Assembly (NCBI GenBank): GCA_963377175.1 | Contig: CAUJNA010002868.1 | Coordinates: 639,478-703,477, forward strand | Source: Effrenium voratum | Taxonomy: Eukaryota; Sar; Dinophyceae; Suessiales; Symbiodiniaceae | Direction of reading: 5' to 3' | Length of the DNA stretch: 64,000 bases | Shown: positions 30,800 through 41,779 of the stretch, piece by piece | Position numbering within the stretch: the stretch's first letter is position 1 | Layout of the letters: every line of letters starts with the position of its first letter | The notes under the pieces: generated by a model | Told to the model about the DNA's origin: nothing | Database searches by the model: none | What the model saw: only the letters and a program-made list of their open reading frames with translations | Position numbers and translations under genes: made by a program

Positions 30800-30856
30800 C
30801 TCCTCACCCTTCCTCCGTCTCTGCAGCACAGAGTAGGGCTCCCAGGGGGGCTTCTC
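30800..30856 (-). CDS. internal exon (19 codons)
   Basis: The acceptor AACCGAG|G and donor GAGGAG|GTGCGT bound 57 nt, phase 0 to 0: EKPPWEPYSVLQRRRKGEE. It is the first recognised exon of a chain 30856-30800, 28821-28693, 28128-28071, 27158-27040 in which all phases agree. A copy of the TTTGAGGGTA..AAGGGAAACC motif ends about 30 nt upstream of the acceptor. Confidence 0.7.
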
Positions 30857-32068
30857 CTCGGTTCAAATGAATGTCTCTTCCTAAAATGGCAGTTTTCGTT
30901 GTCCTTTTGGTTTCCCTTTCAGCCAACCCCAAAAAGGCTACCCTCAAAAAAAGACACACCCAAACGTCTACGAACATGTGTCAGGAGGTTTTTAGGGTAA
31001 GTGGCCCTTTTGATTTTCTGTGAAGGTGTGGTTGAGACGCACAAGCAGCAAAGGGCACTAGTAAAAGGCACCCCTGGGACCAACCCAGCTTTCATGGTAC
31101 TGAAGACTTCCTGGAGATTGCAGTTACGTAGTTCAGGGTAACCAGAAGCGGGGCCATCACGCAAAACCTCGGAAAAACAACCCTATCTACCTCCTTTACG
31201 TGCAGCTGAAATCGCTGGAAGAGCTATGCCCTCAAAGGAAGATAAAAACAACGAAAACATGGAATCTCGCAAGCCCCGCAAATCTGCCAGGCACGTTTGT
31301 GACGATGTTGAATTTCCATTGAACCAGGGTCGACCTTTTACCTACAAACAGCTGCTAAACTCTTCGCAAGACAGCTGAGGAAACCGTCATGTTCCAACAG
31401 GAACAGGGTAAATACAGGTCAACCAAGGAACATGAACGCAGCTTTCCAAACCTCTTGTTTGAGGCTGCAAAAAGAATATTGGGACAGTGAAGTGCCGCGG
31501 GCGTTGCCATTTCGTCACGTTGCAGTCAGTCATAGGAAGTGTTTTCTGGGGTCAAACATATTGGTGGGGTCGGGGTGCGTCAAGACATGCTTTTCCTGGT
31601 GCTCCGGAAATTCTCATTTGGTCATGTCAGGGTCAAATGAAACATGATGCCCACGCCTGTAGAAGCCTGCGTTTGCGGCCATGGGCCAAATGAGAAAGCA
31701 AAGCTTGGCAGAAAGGGTGTGCTATCATTGTTTGAAGAATAACAATATAATATGCTTGTCAACCTCAAATGCACTGGGAAAGCGAACGTTGTCATGCTCA
31801 TCCTCTTGCGATCAGGCCAAGCTTGGCTTGGAATCCCCATTTGCCCCTTGAAGATCGACTTGTTCAAGGATGTTGCAGCTGCGGAATTTCTTCAAACAAA
31901 CCCTCGAATGTTCCATGGCGAGTTTCGATGGCACTGGTACATTCTAGCGAGCAGTTTTTTTCTAGGGGGGCCCCTTCTGAAGCACTGGGAAGCATCAATC
32001 AGTCCAAGTTGAAGCGGACCAACCTTTTTGTCAACGCCCCCCCCCCCCCCAAAGCCCCAAAGCGGACT

Positions 32069-32218
32069 TCAATGGCGGATTTGCCCAGTCACGAGGGTGC
32101 CACCCAGCGCTTTGACCTTGGCGTTTTCGTATTGCTTCCTCTCAGCCCTTCCCAGCTGAGGCATGACAAAGTTGAGGACGTCCTTCAAGGTGCGCTTGAA
32201 GTCCGCGGTGTCCTCGGG
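32069..32218 (-). CDS. terminal exon (50 codons with stop)
   Basis: The frame PEDTADFKRTLKDVLNFVMP, QLGRAERKQYENAKVKALGG, TLVTGQIRH ends with TGA at 32069-32071. Residue pattern and GC3 are clearly coding. The exon start is set at CGGAG|CCC; it may extend further upstream because the frame stays open. The function is unknown. Confidence 0.65.
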   Translation of the reverse strand, partial: PEDTADFKRTLKDVLNFVMPQLGRAERKQYENAKVKALGGTLVTGQIRH

Positions 32219-32423
32219 CTCCGCGGCGCGCGCGCAACGCGCAGCGACCCCGAGGACCCCAAAAACAGACCCAAAGACACCGACTAGGTAATCCTCATGC
32301 TTTTGCCACTGCAAATTATCCCGGAACCCTTTAAAAGGGGTCCTTTCCCTGGGAGATTCCTGCAAAAATGGAGGCATGTTCTGGAGGTCCATGTTAATTT
32401 GCAGGGCGTGCATGCTGGCAAAC

Positions 32424-32679
32424 GCCCTTCCCCACCCTTCCGTCTGCTCGCTCCTCAGGGTCGCTGCGCCCCGCTTTCGCTTTCGCCTTGGGCGCGGACG
32501 GCTTGGACCGGATCTCCCCGACCTTGTCAGACATGAAGCGACGCTTCTGCGAAGCCAAAGGCCGGCCCGGGATCTGCAAGACACGAGGCGCGGGGCGGGC
32601 GGATGCCACGCTCGCGCTGGCGGATGCCGCGCTCGAGCTGGCCATCCTTCGCTGGGCCTTTCGGCCACCAGGTTTGAGG
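32424..32679 (-). CDS. large internal exon, basic Ser/Ala/Lys-rich
   Basis: From CTTTCAG|C the frame reads LKPGGRKAQRRMASSSAASA, SASVASARPAPRVLQIPGRP, LASQKRRFMSDKVGEIRSKP, then APKAKAKAGRSDPEERADGR. The donor is probably GGGC|GTTTGCC. Basic and low-complexity, perhaps a nucleic-acid-binding or disordered region. It precedes the exon at 32069-32218, but phase across that intron was not settled. Confidence 0.6.
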
Positions 32680-33469
32680 CTGAAAGCTGCTTGGAGCGAG
32701 AGCTTTCGGTGCGCAGTCGAGAGTTCGACATGCCAAGTGGGTTCCAGGCCTCAAACCGAACGGGAACACGGAGAGATGCTGCGAATTCCTTTCATCCGGG
32801 TTCCGCACTCGAATGACGTGTTGGAGGCTTTTGGGGACATAAAATCCACGAAACTCAACTAGGTCAACCAAAAGGAGTGGGGCCATTGGGCCGCCGCATC
32901 TGCCCGAAGCATCTCGAAACCTTGACGAACACGAGACCACAACTGGGAAAGCAAGCGACAAAAGGCCGATTCGCTTGCAAGTGAGGCATCAGGGTTCCGA
33001 AGTCCCCCCCTAAGTGAAAGAGGGGTGGAACGCCCACTTTGACAACCCCCGAAAGCAGTCAAAACATCACGAATTCAGAAAAGTGGGCCATAGTTTCAAG
33101 GTGGCAAGTGGGGAACCCAGCAAGTTATGAACCTTGTCCTTTGGAGCCTGGACCTGAACAGCATTTCGATGACCAACTTGGTCGTTGCTGTGGGCCTTGT
33201 CGTGGACTACGGCGCCCTTGGCAGCAGACTTTCTGAGCAGTTGCACGCTTTGATGTCCAAGAGTTTGAAGTGTGTAGGCATCGAATGACTGTGCGGAATG
33301 AATGCGGATGCTTTTGGTTGAGGGAACACCTTTGGGCATTGTTTACAGGGAAAAAGCAACAAGGAACCGCCCTTTACTCTCTTGTGGCTTTGTGGTTTTC
33401 CCCTTGCAGAAGAGGCATACAGGTGAACTCATGGCACATTTCGAGGTGTTTGGGCGCAAGGGATGCCTC

Positions 33470-33522
33470 ATAGGGTCCGTGTCATGCACATGGCCAACAG
33501 CTTCATCCTCCAAAGCTCGCAT
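33470..33522 (-). CDS. possible exon after a pyrimidine-rich tract
   Basis: The acceptor CGCTCTGCTCAG|A follows a long CT-rich stretch. The frame then reads MRALEDEAVGHVHDTDP. The end is not defined. Upstream sequence is open in the same frame, so the acceptor may be fortuitous. Confidence 0.33.
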
Positions 33523-33747
33523 CTGAGCAGAGCGCAGAGCGCGACGAGCAGAACCGGCCAGAGGAGGGCATGAAAAATGCCCCAAGGGGATATCCCCAGC
33601 ATTTTGAGAACCTAAGATGGTCTCACTAGATGTCCTCTATTATCATTGATTTCAGTGACTGCCCGAAGATATGGTTTGGGAATCAAGAATGAGCTTCAAA
33701 TTAAACCGGGAAACAAGAAAATGAGGTTTATAAATAAAACGCGCGCT

Positions 33748-33819
33748 CCTCCGAGCGATTCTGGTGCCAGTGCGGGGGACTGAGCCGGCGGCAGCCGCGC
33801 GCGCCGCCTTTCTGAAGAC
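33748..33819 (-). CDS. possible Arg/Ala-rich exon, frame uncertain
   Basis: The acceptor CCATCTCCAG|G leads into a GC-rich block with two protein-like frames (VFRKAARAAAAGSVPRTG or SSERRRARLPPAQSPALA). The donor was not identified. Confidence 0.33.
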
Positions 33820-34204
33820 CTGGAGATGGATTCGGAGCAACGAAATGCCGGTGCTTTGGGGTTCGCAGAAGCGAAGCCAAAAATCTGGCAGAAATTGGGG
33901 GAGGGGGGGGAGAAGGGGGGGGGGGTGAAGTGCCAAACGTGGAGGGGGGGGATCCTTGTCAAAAAACAGCCCGTCCAAGAGAGGTTGGCGCCCATTTTCG
34001 GACACGCTCCAAAATCGAGCCAAAAGATGGTTCTTAACCTGTTTGGCGGATGACTGATCCGCTTGGCAAGGAAGGCACCTTGCCCCTAATTGGCGGTTTG
34101 GATTGGTTTGTTAACCATCCCGCTTCAGCAGAGAATGGGACTCTCCACATGGCCCAAAGCGTCCGAGGCTTGAAGTCTCCTTGAGAGGTGTCGCTTAGTA
34201 GTGC

Positions 34205-34282
34205 TCAACCAGCTCTGAGCAGCTGCGCCTTCTCCATAGCCACATGCGGCGCTGGTTCCTCCGAGAAGGGGTCGTAGTCATC
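34205..34282 (-). CDS. terminal exon (26 codons with stop)
   Basis: After CCTGAG|G the frame reads DDYDPFSEEPAPHVAMEKAQ then LLRAG and TGA at 34205-34207. The frame is also open upstream (PIPE). Acidic then helical, a plausible C-terminus of an unidentified protein whose other exons lie to the right. Confidence 0.6.
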   Translation of the reverse strand, partial: DDYDPFSEEPAPHVAMEKAQLLRAG

Positions 34283-34299
34283 CTCAGGTATTGGCCGGA

Positions 34300-35810
34300 A
34301 GAAATACAGCCAAACACCTTCGTTTGAGCTTGCTTCTGTTGCTTAACAACAAATGTTTAAAAGTTACCCCCCCCAAAAAAAAAACATCAAAGAAGCACCA
34401 GTTGGGTGGATTCGCGCTTGTAAAGCGCACACTCGCACACACATGTTCTTGGTCAGAGACACTTTTCACTCCTGGTTCACTTCCGCAAGGCCAGTGGATC
34501 TCCATCGACCCGAAAGAGTCTCGGAAAGTGTCTTTGTTGATACGAGACCCGCAGAAAGCAGACTTTATCCAAAGAGTCTTCTAACCCTTGCTGTCAGTTG
34601 ATGATGCACTGCACGCCTTTGGCCGGTAATTGCCCCATGGTTGATTCACACCAGCAAACAATGAAAACATGAGTTTGTCTTCAAATGGGGCAGCACCCCA
34701 AACAGGCGGTTCCCTTTTGCCTTCCATTCAACCTCAAAAGAGTATTCTCAAAACGACACCCTATAACAATTCAGTTCTGGAACACGCAGCTGTCCAGCTG
34801 TTCAAACAATGAATTTTCAGCATGGCCTCCGTCACCCAAGTAACTTGATATTGGGGACTGGACTAAAAGCCTTACCATCGCCTGAGCGACAGACCGAGAA
34901 CTTAAGCCACGATACCCCAAGACACAGCACCCCTCTGCATGGCCTTGCTCCATTGGGTTCCCGCACCTCCAACAATGGTGTCTGAAAATAGGGCGGCCAA
35001 AGCAGATCGACAATTCTTTGGTGACTGACCGACATTGGGGTGACTCCTTTGGACCCCGCCCTTTTTCGTTTCCCTTGAGAATTGATGCTCTTGCCTGGCC
35101 TCGTCCTTCGGCTTGGCCTAGCAGCACACACACACACACAGGTCGTTCCATCGATTGAGGCATCGATTGGGCCCAATGCTCATCTGCGAATCCCCACGGC
35201 AAGTAAAAGATTCATGATATATGGGTATGACCCACAGCCATATCCGCTAGCCCCAAGCGAGGTCAAATTCTTTTGACCATGGCACACTTGAAAGTGCTTC
35301 ACCGCTTGACTCACGGACAACGGATGTCGGATCTGGGCAGCACTGTTGAGATGAATTGGAAACCCACGTGGGCACGTTCTCTAGATTTTGTTCACATTCC
35401 CTATTCCGTTTCACTGCCAAATGAAACTGCCCATTTACATCAACACAAACCCCTCACTGTGGGACACCATTCCCGAAGCCAAAGCCAGTTCCAGTTCTAA
35501 ATGCGAACACGATATGTTCAAAGGAGATGATTACGTGGACGTGGCTTTGCCCGGAGAACAGCACAGTCAATGCAGGCGCAATACGAAGGGAAATTATTAC
35601 GTGCTCCCTTTTGGCTGGAGTCCGACCCATGTTCTGGACTGATTGGGGCACGTATCGAAATATTTACCTTGTTTTCTTGGGTGGTGGTCCAAACAACCCT
35701 GTCCTGTCAAGCAATCTTGGCAATCGGTTGTTTGGGAGAACCAACACCCTCGTCAAGCTGGCCAGGCAACACCCCTTTTTCCGTGCAGGCCCGCATAAGA
35801 CTGGCGATGC
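34300..35810. other. intronic or intergenic stretch
   Basis: No exon with good splice sites. It has one copy of the CCTTTTGCCTTCCATT/CTCAAAACGACACCC motif (34690-34765) and a short CA repeat at 35124-35140. Confidence 0.35.
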
Positions 35811-35815
35811 GCCAG

Positions 35816-35866
35816 TCATCCCTTCGGCTCATTCAGACTCAATTCCGGCGACTGCCAGCCGCTCTG
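35816..35866 (-). CDS. possible terminal micro-exon (17 codons with stop)
   Basis: The strong acceptor CTAGTTTTTTGCAG|C leads to QSGWQSPELSLNEPKG and TGA at 35816-35818. It is short, so chance is possible. The acceptor is the main evidence. Confidence 0.38.
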   Translation of the reverse strand, partial: QSGWQSPELSLNEPKG

Positions 35867-37010
35867 CTGCAAAAAACTAGGCGCCCCCCGTGCCACGAAA
35901 AAAAAACAGGAGGAAGGGCGTGGTGTTGGGTCAAAACTCCTGCGACAAGCAACTCCATGAGGGGCTCCCTGCATATCCCCCAGCATCAACCAAAGCAAAG
36001 CTGCAAACCTACTGAAAACTCGCAACTAAAAGATGATGTTTCATGTAACGGAGGGAAGTGCAAGGACCCCTGCGGTCTGAGTTGAAGTCGCGTCCCAAAA
36101 CATGGGGCCCCCCGGGCCCGCTGGAAACGGACACGTGCAATCCAATTCACTCGTTTCAAGCTGCCAGGAATCATGAGCGGCTTCGAGAATCTAGTGTGAA
36201 TTAGACGGTAAAAAAAATCGAATCCAAGGACCTGCACACAGATCCATGTGCGTCTTGAGAAGCCTGCTAAGTAAGGCTTTGAAGCGCAATGGGTACAACA
36301 AGTTTAACTTGCAAACACACATTGATACGATTGCTCTTTACTGTATGCTTCTGCATCCTTGTGAGGTCCATGGATCGGTCAGGACACTTCGCACCGCGTG
36401 CCTCTCAGCACCAGACGTGCGTGAAGTTGCCTGCAAACGAAAACAACGGGCCTGGCCTGAAACAACCTGTCATAGCTTCAATTTGAATGGGCAAGGTCAT
36501 GATTGCAAATCAATCATGGTACGCGCTTCTTTCGGTCCCCTATATCAAGCGACAGGCTCCTCAACAGCCATGTCCTGCGGCACGGGAAATAGTGAGAATC
36601 AGTGGCTTGACCCAATAGATCGTGAGTGGTTGCTTCCGGCCATAAAGGATACAACTGCAGCACTTTGAACCATCGCCTTGCTTCGACATGATTTGAATTG
36701 TTAAAACAACCTCCTCGTGATTTCCCTTTGACCGGGGCGGCTTTGGTTGTTTCACCCACCCAGTTTCCCTGTGGAAAACATCACAAGCCCCTCTTGGAAA
36801 AATGTGGGGTAACCCAAATCACCTTGCCTGAAGAGCAAAGAAGGACCACCGGGCATGACGAGGCCTTCCGGCACCCCACGAGCCCACGAGCACGGCTTCG
36901 CTTGGGCCTGACAGGGGATGAGATCAACCCATCCACCAAAACTGGGGTGGGGCAAAGGGTTCAAACAAGGCACACCCACATCCTCTTTGTTAGAAACCCT
37001 TTCGTCGATG

Positions 37011-37089
37011 TCAGTCGTGCATTCTCAGCATCCGCTTCGCTGAGCTGGCGGCCTTTACAGCCAAGGGAAAGTCGTCCAGTCCCCCACGC
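37011..37089 (-). CDS. possible last exon of the PDZ gene
   Basis: After GGCTGAG|G the frame reads RGGLDDFPLAVKAASSAKRM then LRMHD and TGA at 37011-37013, exactly 1+78 nt. It joins in phase to the exon at 37463-37622 if that exon uses a GC donor (TCGGG|GCAATA at 37495-37496). A second open frame (GRQLSEADAENARLT) keeps the alternative open. Confidence 0.48.
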
Positions 37090-37462
37090 CTCAGCCATGG
37101 TCAAACTCCACCATTCCCTTGAAACTGAAAGAATCCATGGTCAGCTCCCAAACATGCAAGAATCCATGCCAACTGTAGAAGGAATATGTTACTTCTGGAG
37201 AAGAACACCACCCAAGTAGTCTGCAAGGCTTACTGAGTGGGGCCAACATTGGCTGACTGTTGCTACCAAAATCACTGCTCAGCGCATACATATCGCAGCT
37301 GTTGCTGAGACCTGAACTGCCGTGGCCGTATCCCAGTCCTCAGCTTCCCAGACCGTGCAACACAAGGTTGACCCTTCGAAACCACAAATCCTCCAAACAA
37401 GCAAACGGCCTTAGGGCAATGGAAAAAGCAAAGGGAAAACGGGAAAACGCCAAGTGCCCAAC

Positions 37463-37622
37463 TCAGCGTCCAGTCGGGAAGGTCAGGGGGTATTGCCCCG
37501 ACAGCGGCGCCGCCGCGTGTGCGAAAGGCGCCTGCTGCGGTGGCTGCTGCAGCGCCGGCGCCGGCGCCGGAGCCTTGCCGCCGCCACCAAGGCGCAGCAC
37601 CTGGGGCATGGTCTCGGGGATC
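37463..37622 (-). CDS. Pro/Ala/Gln-rich exon, C-terminal region of the PDZ gene
   Basis: The acceptor GGTTGCCAG|G is followed by IPETMPQVLRLGGGGKAPAP, APALQQPPQQAPFAHAAAPL, SGQYPLTFPTGR and TGA at 37463-37465, or splicing by a GC donor near 37496. Low-complexity and disordered. A second frame of the same exon is Gly/Ala-rich and open. It lies in the transcription direction after the PDZ exons. Confidence 0.58.
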
Positions 37623-37923
37623 CTGGCAACCCCTGCACGAAGTATATGGATTTTTCATTTGAGGGTCCTGTACTTTCTTCTTTCCTTTTCTTTTTGGGAT
37701 TTCGGACACGAACACGCATGTCTCAGGGTTTAAATCACCGTCCAAAAGAGCCGTGTAGGGAGTGGAGCAATCGTATCACCTTCCGCGATTCCCCGTTTTA
37801 GGAAACGTTGGAAACAAGTGAGCCAGCCAAAATCTGCAGTTTCTGTAAGGGACAAACCGACAAACCCATACGAAACCATTGCCATGCGTCTCTTTTCTGG
37901 GTGCGAGATGAGGGGGTTCCTGC

Positions 37924-37969
37924 CTGGAACTTCAGCAGCTTGCGGGTCTTCGCCTCCTCCAACCTGAGT
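37924..37969 (-). CDS. short helical exon (46 nt)
   Basis: GGGGCAG|A and TTCCAG|GC (a GC donor) bound one base plus LRLEEAKTRKLLKFQ, an amphipathic helix. It lies between the last PDZ exon and the Pro-rich exon. The phase fits the PDZ exon only if that exon ends at a GA donor (AAGAT|GAGC). Confidence 0.45.
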
Positions 37970-37984
37970 CTGCCCCTACAAAAA

Positions 37985-38075
37985 ATATGACCTTGTTGGC
38001 AAACACATACATATAATATGTACACATATGTGTATATATATATATACATATATATATACATACATACACAAGTTC
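37985..38075. repeat. TA/CA microsatellite
   Basis: ACATACATATAATATG, TGTATATATATATATAC and ACATACATACACA make an AT-rich microsatellite within an intron. Confidence 0.85.
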
Positions 38076-38413
38076 CCTCAAATAGTTGAAAGTTGTCCTC
38101 TTTCCAGCAATGGATGTGGATTTAGGCTTTAATTAGATGACATCTTTAAAGGGTGTGTCCACTTCCGCGGCTGTTGAAACGCGGGGTACAGATCTGACCC
38201 AACAGAACCAAACACTTATAACTGAAGGAGATCCAAAGTTAAAGACTGTGTTTTGGTTAGTTCTATAGTGCAACAAAAAAACACACGTCCCCACCACCCA
38301 CCCCCCGAACAAAAGCAAAAACAAGTGTAAGTGGTATTCTGAACAGCCAGAATTTCTCCGGAACTCCGCCCTAAACAACTGGGCAACCCCATAGCTCTGG
38401 TAACCCTTAGTTA

Positions 38414-38509
38414 CTTGGTGGTTTGGATTGGTGTCTTGGGGATTTGACCCCCTTGGTTCCTGTGGGCAAATGGAAAACCACCCCCAAACCACCAATCCAA
38501 ACCACCAAG
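38414..38509. mobile_element. 96-bp foldback element
   Basis: CTTGGTGGTTTGGATTGGTG (38414-38433) is perfectly inverted at 38490-38509 (20 of 20). The short interior carries a second GGGG/CCCC pairing. It sits in the intron of the PDZ gene. Related half-sites (GGTTTGGATTGG) occur at about 34090 and 42085. No target duplication was found. Confidence 0.75.
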
Positions 38510-38603
38510 CAGAGGGAAGCCGATATCGGTGCACAGAAAATCCGCGCTTGTGTTTCCGCCGAAAAACCGCAAAGAAATAAGAAACTGGGGGAGAAAGCGA
38601 CAC

Positions 38604-38726
38604 CAAACGGAAGCCGAGGCTCATCTTCTCCGGCTCCGAGGCCTCGTTCACTGCCACCAGGCGGTCTCCCACCCGCAAAGCCCGCAGCTCCCCACGAGAG
38701 GTGCGGCACTGGCGGTTCCAACTCTC
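38604..38726 (-). CDS. PDZ-like domain, third exon (second half of the fold)
   Basis: From CCGCTAAG|G, 41 codons in phase 0: ESWNRQCRTSRGELRALRVG then DRLVAVNEASEPEKMSLGFR, L, and donor TTTG|GTGTCG. LRVGDRLVAVN is the beta4-beta5 signature of PDZ domains, and the preceding ESWNRQC region links it to the exon at 39377-39454. PDZ domains bind C-terminal peptides. In dinoflagellates many short PDZ-like modules occur in otherwise unannotated proteins (inference). Confidence 0.85.
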
Positions 38727-39376
38727 CTTAGCGGTCGATGGGAAACTTGCCACGTGTTCTACCTGGGGTTATAGCTTGGGAAAGGGGAAAAATATGGATT
38801 CAACCAAATGTTCAGGGTAAAGGCTAAAGATTCAAGATGTAGATCTATCATTACTATCATGTCCATCTACCATTGGGATTCAATCCTGTTCAAGACTTGA
38901 AATTCATCTGCCACTTGAGATCACCCCTGTTGGCCCAGAGGATCCATAGTGGCTTCTAGGTGCTCTGTCTCGGAATACACCTTCAACACATTAAACAAAA
39001 ATAATTAATATTTAAAAAAAAAAAAAACTGGGCAAATCATCATCCCCTCTGGGCAAATCATCATCCCCGGAAATTCTTTCGGATGCTTCTGAAAAACGTG
39101 TTCGTCGCCTAGACATGTTGCACTTCCTCCAGTTGCTTTTTCGCCCCCAGGCAAAACATATGAGACAAGATGTCCAGCAGTGATGGATTCATTCATTTAA
39201 ACGCACATAGAAGCAGGGCTCTACTTTATGACTACCCCAAGATGGCCTTAAACACAGGGGTCCCTTTTTGGGGGGGCAAATGAACCATGGGTTTAAGTCT
39301 ATCTTGGGGTCACAAAGTGGAACCCTTCATGGAACACTCGGGAAACCCGAAAAAAGCCAAACGCTTTTCGAGGCTC

Positions 39377-39454
39377 CACGGCGCCGGGCAGCACGGCGTC
39401 GATGACCAGGACTTGGCCTTTCTTGGAAAGCGCGAGGCCCAGATCCACGTTGTC
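39377..39454 (-). CDS. PDZ-like domain, second exon (ligand-binding loop)
   Basis: The acceptor ACACCCAG|G is followed by exactly 26 codons: DNVDLGLALSKKGQVLVIDA then VLPGAV. LGLAL corresponds to the carboxylate-binding GLGF-type loop, and VLVIDAVLPGAV to beta2-beta3. The intron begins GAGCC, so a GA donor is needed to join GAV to ESWNRQC in phase. The GAG at intron start and exon start makes the junction a short direct repeat. Confidence 0.85.
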
Positions 39455-39635
39455 CTGGGTGTGTCGAAAGATGTGGGTCCAAAATGGATACCCAAAAATA
39501 GCTTGCCCGTTCGGCAAATGGAAACAAAAACAAAAAACTGCGGAGTCCTGGTGTGTTGATTTGGACCCATACCCACATGACAACCCCCGAAGCGATGAGG
39601 CCCTTCCTGTAAAGCCAGCTGAAAAAGGTACTAAA

Positions 39636-39700
39636 ACGCAAACAAACCAACAAACAAACAAACAAACAAACAAACAAACAAACAGACAAACAGACAAATG
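39636..39700 (+). repeat. (CAAA)n microsatellite
   Basis: About twelve CAAA/CAGA units lie in the intron between the first two PDZ exons. Minus-strand Cys/Val/Leu ORFs here are artefacts. Confidence 0.9.
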
Positions 39701-39885
39701 CCAAGGAAAGGAGGCAATAAACATCCTTGCCAATCATGGAAGCTTGGGGAAGAAAGGACACAGAAACCGTTGGACAAAAATCCAACATCATGTGGTGCAC
39801 AAAGAGGGTGGCCAACCAGATTCTTGCCCGGGCGTGGGCTTGAGAACTCAAGGAGATTGGAAATTGGCATCCAAGCAGCCGCCAC

Positions 39886-39930
39886 TCGCAAAGTGAGCTT
39901 GAACACAAAGGCATCCTCTGGCTCGGACTC
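39886..39930 (-). CDS. PDZ-like domain, first exon (45 nt)
   Basis: The acceptor GTACATGTCAG|G and donor TTGCGA|GTGGCG enclose exactly 15 codons: ESEPEDAFVFKLTLR. FVFKLTLR is the first beta strand of the domain and continues in phase 0 into DNVDLGLAL of the next exon. Confidence 0.8.
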
Positions 39931-40222
39931 CTGACATGTACTCGCCGAGTCTCTCAACAGGACCACCGTAATTCTAGGAGCAGCCATTTCGTCCACTCAG
40001 TTGGTCTCCTTTGGAAAAAGAAGTCCTGAAGCTTGGCTTCTGGCCGTTGTAAAAGCTCAAACGCCGTGTGCAAAGTCTCAGATGCCCAGTGGTCATGGGA
40101 AAAAACAAACGCCATCCTTTTTTGGTTGGTTGACTTTTAGGGGGAACCCGTCCCAAAACAAAAAAAAGGAAAAAAGGAAGCAACCCACTGGGCAACTGGG
40201 AAGTGGTGGGTTCCCCAAACTC

Positions 40223-40321
40223 GTTGGTCAGGTCACTCAGCGCCCCCGCCTCTGGATTCGGAGCCTTGATGCCAAGCGCGTCCGCCAAGGACAGCGGGCA
40301 AGGAGGAGCGGAGGGAGGTAC
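40223..40321 (-). CDS. exon upstream of the PDZ domain
   Basis: From CCCTGAAG|G, 33 codons in phase 0: VPPSAPPCPLSLADALGIKA then PNPEAGALSDLTN. The intron would start GAGTTT (GA donor), again matching a GAG at the next exon start. Pro-rich, disordered. Phase agrees with the PDZ exon at 39886-39930. Confidence 0.6.
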
Positions 40322-40337
40322 CTTCAGGGTTCCAAAC

Positions 40338-40412
40338 TCCCTATAAGGCTTTAGCTAAAGGGCTGGGAAACCAGAAGCTAAAGGGCTGGAATCCACTAAG
40401 GCTTTAGCTAAA
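40338..40412 (+). repeat. tandem GGCTTTAGCTAAAGG palindromes
   Basis: CTTTAGCTAAAG is self-complementary and occurs twice (about 40349 and 40401), with AGCTAAAGGGCTGG variants between. A small hairpin-prone repeat near an exon start. Confidence 0.6.
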
Positions 40413-40544
40413 GGTCACGTGACTTGCTGCAGTCGCTTTTTGCAAGTGCCCAAACCGGAAACCCAAAGTTGCAAACCATGTGGCTTTTTGAAAGAGAAGC
40501 CGCCTTTGCTTGGGGAAACAAGTGGAGTCGCCCCATTGCGCGAC

Positions 40545-40625
40545 CGCCCCGTGCGACCGGAGGTCAAAGCCTCGGCGTCCGACTCCTCGTCTCGTGCACC
40601 TCTCTGCGGTGTAGCGCTGGAGCTC
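40545..40625 (-). CDS. candidate upstream exon, frame uncertain
   Basis: The acceptor GACGCGCAG|G and donor GGGGCG|GTCGCG give 81 nt, phase 0 to 0 (ELQRYTAERCTRRGVGRRGF...). A second frame with RDEESDAEALTSGRTGR looks more natural by composition but breaks the phase. The block is certainly GC-rich and exon-like. Confidence 0.45.
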
Positions 40626-41779
40626 CTGCGCGTCTTTTGGGATCTCGGGTGATCGTCTCGCAAAAGACATGGGGGGGGTCCCCAAATTGCCAAATTGCCC
40701 CCTGTCGGGATGGGGTCAAAGAGAAAGGACACCGACCACCTGTCCCACTGTGATACCAGATACCAGATACCACGAACAACCTTCTGAGATTCTGAGCGAC
40801 TAAGTTTCCAAAGGGCGGGGTAACGGCTCTCTGACATCACAGACGCGGGACCAAACACATGTCAAAATGGTGACACCCATGTCCTGCAATTTCCCCCCAA
40901 GAGGCATCCGTTGTTTTTGCCACTCTTAACCTGAAGAAATCGTGGAATCTTGGGGGCTTCCCAGAATAGTGGACCCCGCAAATGGCTGGCTTCCAATCAA
41001 TGTCCTATTCAAGACCAATCCACAGCGGGCTCGATTTGAGGACCTCTTCAGGGCCCAAGAATTTCCCTGACCATCGCAGAATAAACGGGCGGAAACAAGG
41101 AGTGTGATACATGGGTGTGTTCTAACTGTGTCTTTGTTTTAACCGGTCCCCTTTTTGGGGGTCCCACTTAGAGTCTACACCCATATCACAGGATTCGGAT
41201 CCGTCCCCGCCATCTTTTACTCGTGAAGCTCCCCTTCATATGGGGGGTGTCCTTTTTTTGAGGATTTGGACCCAACATTTTGTCAAGTTTGCTTGCGGTT
41301 TCCCTTTAAAACCACAAACCAGGGGTGCTCCTTCAAAAAAGAGACAGGCCACACATATCGTAACAGGCCGGTCCCCACATCCCAAGTGACGCAAGTTTGA
41401 CTTTCAGCGCAGAAACCCCCCCAAGCCCCTGGAAACTCTTTTTGGTTCCTTTGAAGGGAAGTAGCCGAAACGTGAGAGGTCAAGCGATCAACATGTCCAA
41501 TGACCAGGCCCCACATTGACTCGCTTCGTCGTTTCGACGGCGTTTTGGCTGTGGCTCAAAAACATGTACAAGAATGGCACCTTGGCAAATTGAACCAAAG
41601 GCCAGCACCTGCGGTTTGCCCAAGGTCTTTCATTTCGAGCACCCATATGGCCTGCATTTTGGGGCGGATGAACACCCATCCATCTATTTTGATGTTCACC
41701 AGGGTTTTTTGGGTTTTGAGCCACACCCTTGGCGTTTCCCTCGGCGTTGCCTGGGGCTTTGATCAAGGCCCAGGTGCTC

